Source: Agrocybe praecox
Taxonomy: Eukaryota > Basidiomycota > Agaricomycetes > Agaricales > Agrocybaceae
DNA length: 64,000 bases
NCBI GenBank assembly: GCA_964017145.1
Contig: OZ024846.1
Location: 2,728,001-2,792,000 of the forward strand
Direction: 5' to 3'
The stretch's first letter is position 1, and every line of letters starts with the position of its first letter. The notes under the pieces were generated by a model. It was not told where the DNA came from. It saw only the letters and a program-made list of their open reading frames with translations, and ran no database searches. A program made the translations under genes and the position numbers. Below are positions 23,736 through 34,178 of this stretch, piece by piece.

Positions 23736-24438
23736 CGGACCAGATCATGCACGACGCAGACATGCTCGTGCAATGATTCCTACAACCTCTTTTTGTTGGG
23801 CTGTTGGAATGTCGTGACTCGAATGTGGACTAGTATAAGCTCTTGCGGTGTATACAGAGACCGGTCGTTAAGCTCGTCTAGCAGTTGGTGTTGTGGATCG
23901 TTCATCAACATAATCGAACCTCGAACATGTACCGCCCACGCCCCTCACCAAAAAGCGATTGCTGTATATTCTTCTTTGGACCCGTTCTTGTTTTTTTTTG
24001 TCACCATTGTCTTGATGCGGACGACTGACACACTGAGCCAACCACCGCAAAACCACCGTGAATTCTTTTTCTCAGCACCTCGACGGATCTATCACCGTCA
24101 CTCACCCGTACCTATTTTTTGTTTCTCATTATCCTCTCCACCTCTGCTCAGATTCAAATTTATTACATAGAATTATACTTTGCTTACTTCCACATCACTG
24201 ATCACTGGACTTCGCAATGGCTGACCTATTTACATAGTACCCTTATTCTGTGTCTAGATACTGCCGACCCAGAAGATTCCCCTGGAATAGTTTTAACTGC
24301 TATTAGTCGTTAAAGTTTCCAAGTTCCTATCACAAGATTAAATTAGCATAGGCAGCGTTTACTGGTACTCCAATTCTGCCAAAAATAAAAAAGCCGTGGC
24401 CCATAATGTGAGGATGCTCGACGTGTTGCCGAGAGCAG

Positions 24439-27012
24439 CTACCCATATCCGAGCACTGGAGAATTGTTCATCAAGTCGTCCAATGTAGAACCCTTTTTGC
24501 ACCCGGCAACTCGCTCAAGATAATTATTCAGCTCTTGGCGGAGGAGCTTTGTGCGCTCCGGAAAGGTATTGCATATATGGGAGTTGAGCCGAGGCAGGAA
24601 AACTTGAGCAAGGCCTTCAAGTTTTTTAGACCTTCCAGAGCGTGGAAGGAAGAAGATCAAATAACCTAAAAGTAAAAATACGGTCTCCGTGTTGATCTCG
24701 GCGTTGATATGGAAAGCCCGCTTTTTATTCTGGTCATCCGGTATCTTCAAGGTCCACATGCCCTCGTGAAATATCAGGTGGCGCAACACGTCACTCTCAT
24801 AGGACTTGAAACGATGCCTGGGGTGAAGATTTCGTGAGAGTTCGTTGAGAAAGTAGGCAGTAACTTTAGAGTATGCATCTTCTTTTGAATCGTAAGCCCC
24901 TGATTGATTTGATTCAGTTGTATGCTGGATAAACTGTAAGAGATGTTGTCGATAGACATCCGTGTCTGTACCAATTTTGTTCTGCTTGACAACGCTCAGC
25001 CAGAGCCTGTCTGCCTTTACGGCCTTCATCCGTGGGGCGAAAGAAATATCCGACCGCGGAACAAGGGCATCTGTTCCTGCGTAGCAAGCGTGGTATAAAA
25101 ATGCTGTTGAGTAATGGCTCTCATAATAGGCAGATACGTTGGATTGGAAGAATCTGTCCAGTGCTTTTCCTTGTTGTTGTTGAGTCAACGCCCATTCTTG
25201 ATGGAGGCATCCCTATAAGTTAAAATTAGACCTGTTCAGATCTAGAATAGAATGAATTAATAATTACCATGCGTCTGAGGAATGGTAACCACATATAAAA
25301 TATAAACCTCGACATTGAAAGAAGAATGTCTTCCGTGACTTCTTCAAGAACTCTGTCGATGGGTAAGGAAGCAAGAACTCTGTCGATGTGGAAGGAAGAA
25401 GCCACCTCCATTAGATCTGTAGAGCTTTGACAGAGAGGGAAGTTTTTTTCAGAAAACTCAGTGACAGAAAGCGCTCGAAATTCAATAAGTATGTAGTCTA
25501 TGTCAATGAGTTTTAATGTAGAAGCAGAGCCATGCATAAAGTAACACTCACCCAAAGTTAAATAGCGAAGAATGTTTGACAAGTGCCTTGGTCGGTACTT
25601 TTCTATGTCAAGAAAATAGTCCTTGGATCTTATTGGGTCCAGCAGGAAGTCATATAGCGAGGCATGCAGAATCCGGATCGTTTCTTGTTTCTTCTGAAGT
25701 CGAGTTGTTATCTGTGTGACTGAGACAATTGATCCCAGATCACAGAATAGAAGAGCAAGCTCCCCTTGCCCAAGCGACATGAATTCCGACAAGTTGAAGT
25801 AAAGATCTTTATCACGTACCACGCCCAAAACATAGATACTGAGTGCGTACAACACTCGCTCTGTGTCTTGCGCGGAGGAAAGTATCATAGTGTACATCGC
25901 ATCCAATTCATTGAATGGCAGGTCACCTTGCGCTGGTCGGAGGTTCAGTATGGAATTTAAGCGGCCATGAGGATGATGCCGCATTGATTGGACATAGCGC
26001 ACAACCGTTGCGGCGTAGATGAACTGGCCCGATGACTTTTTGACGAGGGTCTCTACAACATCAGCTGCGGGCCATGTCGGAGTAGGGAGTACCTCCTTGA
26101 ATGGGTGAGTCGTCCTAATTTTTTGAAAGCTATCTTGAAGAAATATCCTAATGTCTTCGCTTGGTCTATAGGTGTCGTCCAAATATAGTCTGGTATATAT
26201 GTTGTCCGTCAAATGGGATCGAAAGACGACACTGATGTCATGTTCTGGTCGACTAGCAATGAGATAAATCACAGGTAAATGGAATTCTTGGACTGCGTTG
26301 AATATGATCCGTAGAATTTCCTGCTGGGTTTCTCTATTGAGACATTCGTCCAGACCGTCAATCACAATGACGCGATAGGATTCGGAAGGCCATGCAGTAT
26401 CAGATGAGTAAACACCCCGAAGAGGCAGGCTCACCAATCGAGTAAACTGGTGGTCTAAGCTCCGTGTCAAAATGAGGGGATCAGCATCTATGACGGAAAG
26501 TATGTCGGCCTGAGCAGCCGGGATGGCATGGTAAATTTGATAAACCAAGCTTGCGACGAATGCTTTTCCGTGGTTGCGGCTGTCATCTAATCTGCCGAAG
26601 AAAAAACTGGCGAGGACGAGATCATCGATCAGACATAATTCGGTTAAACTTTGCGCTATGGCCGATTTGCCTGCTCCTGCCGCTCCAGTAAGCCACATAA
26701 TAAACCGTTCCTTCGTTTGGCTGTCAGAGCGTCGCACCCAGTTCATAATCTTCTTGAGTACCACAACACGCGTATTGGGGTGGCATTTTGGGGGATCAAA
26801 ACGCTCTTCAGAGTTGTGGAATGCGGAATGTGCAACCGCATCCTTCAAGATATCGAATGAAGCTGAAATTCATTGTAAGTTGTCCATGATGCATGAGGCA
26901 TGAACGTTGAACCTTTGTGGATATGTGACTGCCACGAACCTTTTCTCCCATTACCTGCAGCTTGGAACGCAAACGTCCCTCCGTTTACAACCACATTGCG
27001 CGCAGATATCAT
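24439..27012 (-). CDS. NACHT NTPase, NLR-like (790 aa, 4 exons)
   Basis: Exons 27012-26955, 26862-25552, 25497-25268 and 25212-24439 join in frame. Introns are 92, 54 and 55 nt, all GT-AG. The 54-nt intron is a multiple of three and has no stop, so its retention would add 18 residues. The N-terminus is short (SARNVVVNGGTFAFQ). Walker A GAAGAGKS is at 79-86, Walker B VIVIDGLDE at 184-192, with LIASRPEHD about 40 residues later. The middle contains LHASLYDFLLDPIRSKDYFLDI. The last exon begins GCLHQEWALTQQQQ and holds FLLLGYLIFFLPRSGRS and RTKLLRQELNNYLERVAGCK. It lacks a recognised effector domain and repeats. It forms a subfamily with the broken gene at 4263-6804, distinct from the genes at 12329, 34179 and 60997. 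As a NACHT protein it is likely an NTP-dependent switch in non-self or damage response (inference). Confidence 0.88.
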
Positions 27013-27154
27013 GACACGGAAATAATATTCCCTCCTGACTATATAACTAAGGCGACTTGGAGTCTTGAAGGGGAGGCGGCACCGGAGTGGTGGGTGACTA
27101 GTTGGATGATAGGCAAATTGGGGGTAACGATCAGATTGGAAACTGAGGACCAAA

Positions 27155-27162
27155 TATATATA
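27155..27162 (-). promoter_or_regulatory. TATA-like box of the NACHT gene at 24439-27012
   Basis: TATATATA on the minus strand, about 143 bp before the ATG at 27012. It is identical in position and context to 6947-6954. Confidence 0.4.
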
Positions 27163-27189
27163 TGAAAAGTGGATATACATTATATCCGC

Positions 27190-28440
27190 AAATCATTAGA
27201 AGGTAATCTATCGTCAGATGGGACCACGCGCTTGGGATGTCATACGGCAGGAGCCGATCCTTGTTTCGCAGAGAAACCTGTTATAAATATAGATACATGG
27301 CATGTGTATCGTTTAACCCAGTGTTTGTTGAAGGTATGGGGCAGGGCTTCCGGAAGAACTGCACTCAATTTTGGTGCCGATATATGCTTATTCAAAAAAA
27401 TGCACATTAAATAACGCATCTTGTGTTTATAGCAGAAATCGAGGCGTGTGATCCAGCAGTGATCGTTGTCTCGATCAGCCAATTTTGATTAAAAAGCAGG
27501 GATAGGGTGATGGATGTAGACATAGACAGATGCCATCCAGAGCGTATAGCAGAAAGAATACACAGAGAATAGCTAATCGGTTGGTGCCGTTCAGTGGCCG
27601 TCTGCGGCAGAGTTGTGGCGGTGGGAAAGCGGAGTTTCAGATTTCATGGCCCGAATTTGGCCCGAATCTAAACTTGCCAGCGCATCTATTTTTGCACCCA
27701 ACAAACATATTTCGCGAATTCTCTCCGGACTCTCACAATATGGCTACTCTGAACTCGCTCTTAGAATAGGCCCTGACGCAATTTGTGTCCTCAGAAGCTT
27801 CTAACTGTCTTCTGACTCGGACTATTTCTTCTGGATCGACGATTTCGTTCCGGGAAGCCTTCAACTGTTTCGTTTTGGGACTCTTTTTTTCTGCAATCTG
27901 GCTCAAACCGGAGTTGGGTGTCGTTCGGACTCGGACTCGTACACGGACAAAGATGGATCAGGAGGCGGAGGGAGAAGAGCTAGCTAAGTTAGTTTGTAAA
28001 TCATCCTGCCTTTTCGCCTCTCAACATAGTTGAATGTAGGGGATAGATGGATGGCCTGCTTCGACTAAAGATGGATAGAAGTTTGAGACGAATCCGGTTA
28101 GAGGGCGACTCTGGGAGTGAATTGGCTCTAATCTGGTTGGACACTGCAGGCGCGGACGCTGGTTCGTTTTTTTCAGGCGTCGTCTTAATCGTATTTTTTC
28201 ATTTCTTGTGCTCTACTCTTAGTGAACTACCTTGGCCTTCACGAGCACTTCTGTGGTTGTAATGGACTGCGAATCCCTAGATAGTACGATTTGCAATCCA
28301 TTCGTGTCCCTGGAAGCCTTGAATACGAATGGTTGCAAGACTCTTGGTCATCGTCAAATTATGAATGGAAAACCTGAACACCTCAAAGGGGTTTTTATTA
28401 TTATTTATTTTCGCTGTCACAAGAATCCATCGGTCCTTCC
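27190..28440. other. Conserved non-coding tract upstream of NACHT copy B
   Basis: No gene is supported. It is collinear with 7000-8230, with small indels that shift all frames between the copies. Confidence 0.5.
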
Positions 28441-30420
28441 TCGAGCATCTACCATCGATCATTTCCTCATTAAGGCATACACCAACTCATCCACTAACCG
28501 ATGCAACAATCTACTCAACAAAAATCCAAGGCTGAGCATTCCGAACACGCCATGGAGAAATTCGGACGTTCAAGTCAGACACAATCGCTCCATATCACCC
28601 TCATCGCGTTTTTTTCTCTGCAGGTGTCGTTATTCCTTGACTTGGTGTCGTTTTCTCTATCTTCCTCCCTTCATTTCTTTGTATTCATTGTATCAGGTGC
28701 GTTCGCTCGTTTTGTCTAGTTTCATCTTCACTCAACGGAGTACTCACACGCCTGCTGATATAGGTTCTTCCTTCCTTCTCTTCGTCGGCCTCTCTTCCAT
28801 CTATCCATCCGTGCACCTTCGGGCGGCGTAGTGTACGCGTTCGTGGTGTTTTTCCTCTGAGGAGTGAGGATACATCGTCTTCCACGTATCCCCCCTCCGC
28901 CTCTGCCTTTTCCTTCCATCCACCCTTCAGCCCTTCAGCTTCCTCCTTCCTCTCCTCTTATACCATTCCCTCCGTCATTCTTCAACCTATCTACCAACCA
29001 AGCTATAACCTCCCTAACAGACTCCTTAAAGAACGAAAATTTCCTCGCATACGCCCTCGTCGCCTGCGCACGAATCCAAAACCGCTCACTACGCCAAAGA
29101 GAAAAACGCTACAGACGAGTACGACCCAGATAGCTCCGCAGAAGAATCCGACGCGGAGTTCGTATGTACGAACAGGGATGAAGAGGGTAGGCGTATGTCG
29201 GAGAGGAGATGGAAGACGTTGGAGACGTCGGTGGCAGGTGCCCTCGGTGGTCTGTGGTGTTTAGAAAACTCCTCGTCGCCAGCTCCGATGATGACGTCGT
29301 TGAGCTCGTTGGCGACTTCGATCCTTCCCCCTCCCTTGTATGATCTTTGGTGCTGTGAATGCGCTTCTCTTCGTCGTTCTCCTCATAGGAGCCGTATGTA
29401 AGTCTGCCGTATTGGACCTATGCGGTGGGTGGGTGGGTGGGCGGTATTTGGGTTGGATTAGTGAGGTTGAGGAAGACGGCATGAGGAGGTGGCTGTTTGA
29501 ACGTTCAGGCGGTGGAGAAGGATGTTTGAGTTGAGTGGATTGCAGGATGTTCTTGGTTCCATTTTTGTTCGTATGTCTGCCCGCGTCGTCGCTCGGTGGA
29601 TTTGGATGTGCTGCGTGTTTGGTTTTGGACTTGTTCGTTCAATCCCAAACTCACTACCATTTTTCACTACTTGTTGTCATCCCCTCTTCAAAAATGATAA
29701 ATCAAAAATATCAACGATACCAGGTCCCTCATCGAACTTCACCTTCCCAGCTATGATCGATCATCACCCAGCTACCCAATACCTTTGCTTCCTCGTTCGC
29801 GGTATTCTTTGGCGCTAAGAATATCTTTTCGTTCGTATTCCCGCTTTTGAAGCCCGCAGAATGAAGGCTCCCATGTGAAAGTTAATCGTACTGGACAATT
29901 GATGTGGGGAGATGGGGCAGTTCTTTGGCTTAAGGTGATTTGGGCCAACGCTTGGGAGGTATGAGTTGAAGATGTCGTGTTGAGGAGATGGGCGCATAAT
30001 ATTCTGGCGATCATCTATCCTTTCATCCATTAGTGTCGTCATCCCTGCCTTCGAATCCCTCTCCTCATCCTCCCCGTTGGCATCCACCATTCACTCTATC
30101 AGTTCCTCCGCTCACCAATCCTCCGGTTTCTTCTCGACCCTCGGCACCCTATATATCAGTCGTAATGGCACCCTATGTCCTTCTTCCCTGCCGCTTCTTA
30201 TCCTCGCCTGCTCTCGTCAACACCACTATGAACGCGAACAAGACGGCGATGTCCTGGTGTGGATATATACGCGCTACTTTTCTGCCATCTGTTGGGACAT
30301 CGGCGCTTGTGTCGCTCTGGCGTCCGCCTGATCTTATCTCTTGGGTTTCCTTCCATCTCGATAGATGTCATGACATCTTCACTAACCATCGATCAGTTCG
30401 TCCGCGTCACCATTGATATC
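28440..30420 (+). pseudogene. R3 and R2 relics in series
   Basis: 28440-28760 is the R3-type exon. From 28970 the R2 copy reads NLSTNQAITSLTDSLKNENF, LAYALVACARIQNRSLRQRE and then an open acidic stretch DEYDPDSSAEESDAEFVCTN and DEEGRRMSERR. This is followed by PRWSVVFRKLLVASSDDDVV and hydrophobic ALLFVVLLIGAVCKSAVLDL. The tail at 30000-30420 matches 1-480. It is the best-preserved R2 copy seen, with several consecutive readable exons, but stops and frame changes remain. Family not recognised; a membrane protein is likely. Confidence 0.45.
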
Positions 30421-30956
30421 CCTGTCCTCCTGTTCTAACTTCAAACCCCCAGGGACCTTTTTTTTCTCCTTCTCATGTGGCACATACTTTTGAGTCGTCC
30501 TCTCATCGTCACTTTACACTTACTCCTCTCATTGTTACTTCACACTTGCTTATTTTAGCTATTCCATGAAAGTTCTCACATACCCGCTACATACCCATGG
30601 TCATTCATGTATATATTTCAATGCGAAGCTTTTCTCTTTTGTTCACTTTTTTCTCTCTTCCAGTTTATGGCTCATCCTTCGGACTTCCACTTTTGATGTA
30701 CTCAGTACGACTCCGAGCCTGACTCGTCTCTTACTTTCATTTCCCTTTTGTCTTTGACTGCGATTTCGACTTGAATGTTTGACTACTTTCAACTCGAGAA
30801 AAGCCAGTGAACTGGTGAACGCCGAACGTAACCCTTGGATATTTCAATTTTCCAGTACAGTAACGGAGTCTATGTTGGGAAATACGAGTGTACGTACTAG
30901 GTAGATATACATGCGTTGAATGAATGAGCCCCGTTCCTCTTTCTCCTTCACAAACT
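30420..30956. other. Spacer between R2 tail and NACHT relic
   Basis: No gene. It matches 46080-46560 (ctcgagaaaag, then aactggtgaacgcc and aacgtaaccc). At 30890-30960 it also resembles the sequence just downstream of the intact NACHT gene at 34179 (gtacgtac and gttcctctttctcc). Confidence 0.45.
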
Positions 30957-31196
30957 TTACAGGCCAGTGTTGCGAGCTAGCTCCATGCAAGTGTTTATTT
31001 CTTGGCGTACGAGCGCGGTGCGGTTGGGAAATGTGGTCTCTAATCCTTCAGTCAGAACACCTAGTGGGGTACGAGGGTCATAGACACTCGGGCTCGAGGA
31101 ACGAGGAAGTGGATGTATCCAGGATGCAAACATCCATGAACGAGGTGCAATGAACTTAGTATCTAGGCTGAACGGTGTCTGCTGATTAAAGGACAC
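30957..31196 (-). pseudogene. 3'-terminal relic of a NACHT gene
   Basis: The minus-strand frame ends with PRTPLGVLTEGLETTFPNRT, then ALVRQEINTCMELARNTGL and a stop. It matches the C-termini of the intact NACHT proteins (for example TTLPIRTALVKQEMRNYLER). The piece upstream (NQQTPFSLDTKFIAPRS) is not recognisably conserved. The NACHT core is absent. A nearly identical relic is at 46563-46802. Its position before an R1 head (31697) is the one that intact NACHT genes occupy. Confidence 0.65.
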
Positions 31197-31319
31197 TTGT
31201 TGCGAATATCATCAGCGGAGGCAATCTGCTTCCAATCTATACAGATTCTCAGTTGTTCAATTAATCCATGTAAGTTTACTTTGAAAATTTTGAATTGCCA
31301 AGAATTAACGACAAGTAAC

Positions 31320-31690
31320 GGAAGGATAAATAATCAAGCAAAGCAATTCCGAACGTACTAGGAAGCGCGGCCAGATACACCACCGAGACCAGTACGAGAC
31401 GGCAAGGGTGTAAGGTTGATAGAACCAAACTGGTACCTAGAGTCATATATGCATGAAATGATCGATATAAACGGAGAGCGAGAGAGGATGGACTCAGGGT
31501 GACGCTATGTAACTGGACTATCGAAGTCCCATCGAAGAGATTGGGAAACATGTATTCTCGGTGTTTGTGCTTTCTGGAGAACGTGTGAATAAGTAGAAGA
31601 GCGTGGAGAGAGAGAGAGAAAAAAGCACCAAGGCACGGGACAGCAAGAAAATCAGGAGACGGTGTAGTCTGGAAGGAAGATTGAGCAGCG
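31320..31690. repeat. Unit spacer before R1
   Basis: Close to 46930-47300 with few differences (gcgcggccagatacaccacc, gatggactcagggtgac). Diverged copies are at 20840-21260, 38390-38540 and 56120-56540. No gene. Confidence 0.6.
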
Positions 31691-31696
31691 GCCTTG

Positions 31697-33600
31697 TCGA
31701 TAAATTTAGAAAATGAAGCTCCGACAACGCCTATTAAACTCCGCTAGGAGCCGGGATAAAATCAGCTGTGGCAATTTATTTATATTTGGCTGTCAGGAGG
31801 TTCGCTTTCTGGTTCACGGCTCTCTTTCCGCTTCTTCCCCTCGACGTTCAATTCTCTCCTAATACTCTAGCTATGTACTCTTCGAGGTCGATAGATATCT
31901 GGGTACACCGCTTGGTTGTCTCTTTACATCGATGAAGTTGTCCGCTCGCTCGGTGACGGACAAGCATTGTAATGTGAGTTGACCTTTTTTCGTTCCACAC
32001 ACTTTACTCCCTTCCTTTCCTTTCCACCGTCTTCCTTTTTTACGTCAATAAAATTTCTGACAATCCCCATGCACACAGAATATTTGGTCCTACATCGGCC
32101 TTTCCAACGCAATCTATGCGCTCTCGGAAGTGAGGGACCCTAACACCGTCTGCAAGGGTATCGCGGTTGTGAATGGGTTATGGTTATTAACGAATTTCTC
32201 TTATATTGGTGGTACGTTCAGCTCTTATGTCTTCTGCTCAAATCTAAGCTGACCCGCATAGGCGTGCACATGGCAGAAATTACCGGAAGTCTTCAAAATT
32301 TGGCTGTGGGTGGTTAGGGGTGCAGGGGCGTTTTATTGGTTTGGGGGCAAAGGGGGTTGGGGAGTTCCACCCCCTCTATGACCTCCCTTCATAGTCTCAT
32401 CAGTTCCCTATCCCTCCTTCTCCCGGATCCTCTCATCCTCAGTCCTTCATGCTCACGATGAACTTGGAATTACACCCCTTCGTTCCTTTTCGCCGCTTGC
32501 TCTAGCCTGCCTTCGCTAAATTTACTATCACCGCAAACGCAAACAACAAATGGCAGGACTTTTCTCGAACGTCGTCATCGTCATCCTCCTTGCCAACCGT
32601 CAACGCGGTACCAACACTCAAAAGAAAAGAAAAACCTACATAATAGTCTCATTCCGGGTTTCCCTCCTCCCACCCCCGCCTCTCTCCCTTCTTCCATCTG
32701 GAAAACTTATGTCAAAGCTCCGCTCTCACAGGCCCGGGTCTCAACATCAACGACAACTCGCCCTAGATCCTCCACTACTCCACGCGGACCTAGTGAAATT
32801 GGAGAGGATGGTTATGGTTTGAGGCAGCAAAGTGAACGTTATGTTTACCACCACCACCACTTAAACGTATCAATGATATCACCTCCCTCCTCCTCGTCTC
32901 GCAATGCCATAAATCTCACTGGCCTATTCTTGCAACCATCATATTCTCAGCTCCTTCATCTCCGTTGCCATTGCCGTCGCCACCAGTACCCCCCTCTTCC
33001 TCCTTCCAATCTCCTCCCTCTTCCTCCCATTGCTTTTCGCGCTTTGAACCTCGGCATACATGCTCGCATTCACGTCGAAGGCGGACGCGTACGTTAACAT
33101 ATCCTTCTAATTCCCCTTGCTTGCCAACTCCTCTTATCCACGCATCACCGCCAGGAACACGAACACGACGCAGGTCAACGCTCTTCGCCTCACATCTTTC
33201 AAACATCAATTACGCGTGCATGTTTGAACACTTAACTCTCGGCGAACTGCGCTTACGTCGCCGGTACGTCCTTTTTCATATTCCGAAGTTGAATTGAACT
33301 CATGGTTTGCATAGATAGGCTCAAAGTTGGAAGACGTCGAGAACATCTACTACCAGCTGTAGAACTTTTGGACGCATGCTGTTAACGATCTTGCTGTGTT
33401 TGGGCCTGGCGCGCTTTATTAGGCTGCGTGAGTGAATTGAGGTCTCTCGACCTCCGTTCTTTTCCTCTTGTTGCCGTTGTTCATCGTCTTCCTCGTCATC
33501 ACCACCTCTGGTTCCCATCCTTTGTCTTCCATCGACACTTCACGCTTATGTTGAACGTTGACGCGCGATGTTCATATATTAATCGCACTTCTTAATGACT
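31697..33600 (+). pseudogene. R1 relic plus linker
   Basis: The R1 head is 31697-31811. The body has a GTGAGTTGACC donor near 31976 and an ACACAG acceptor near 32079. The next exon is fully open and reads NIWSYIGLSNAIYALSEV, then RDPNTVCKGIAVVNGL and WLLTNFSYIG, with a GTACGTTC donor after it. This is the best-preserved copy of this hydrophobic exon. The linker 32400-33600 is Ser/Pro/Thr-rich without a conserved frame and matches 22800-23640. Confidence 0.5.
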
Positions 33601-34178
33601 GCTGCTTATTCTTACCTGCCTCTCGTCAACGCCACTATCGTCACTAGCACGAACCGTGTACTGGCCCTCACTCTCTGCTGTCAAAGATATATGCTTATTT
33701 TCTAAACCACGTCCCCAACTTCCTACCTTCTTTTCAGACATCATTTTCGCTCCGTCCCTCTGTTTCTTCCTCTTGTTTTCTTCGATCATGGACTATTCCT
33801 ACGCATACACTTAAGCTACGCCCATATACATATCGTAATTGACGTAGGAAAATTGTGTTGGTTTCCTCTTTGTGTGTTTCATTACGCGTCATTCTTCTTC
33901 CTTTCTCTTTCACGCGATGGCTCTTCCCGCCCTTCTTTGGTGTTAATTTAAATGATATTCAACCACATTGTACCATATTTCTTGCTTTATTTTGAGCGGA
34001 TTTTGTATGTTTTATGACTAAATAGATATTTTATATTATTACATGGTCAGAGTCGAAGTAAAGCGTCTGGCGTCTAGGTTGACATCTAAAAATATTAGCT
34101 GGAGGTGCTTATGGTATAGGATTTTATCGTACGTACATAGGTTCATGCGACTAAATAAGATCCGTTCCTGCTGCTCCA

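Larger units (their letters stand above)
23735..28770. repeat. Segmental duplication, copy B
   Basis: Direct, collinear partner of 3225-8600. It carries the intact NACHT gene 24439-27012 and, unlike copy A, runs on into a plus-strand R2 relic at its right end. Confidence 0.8.
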
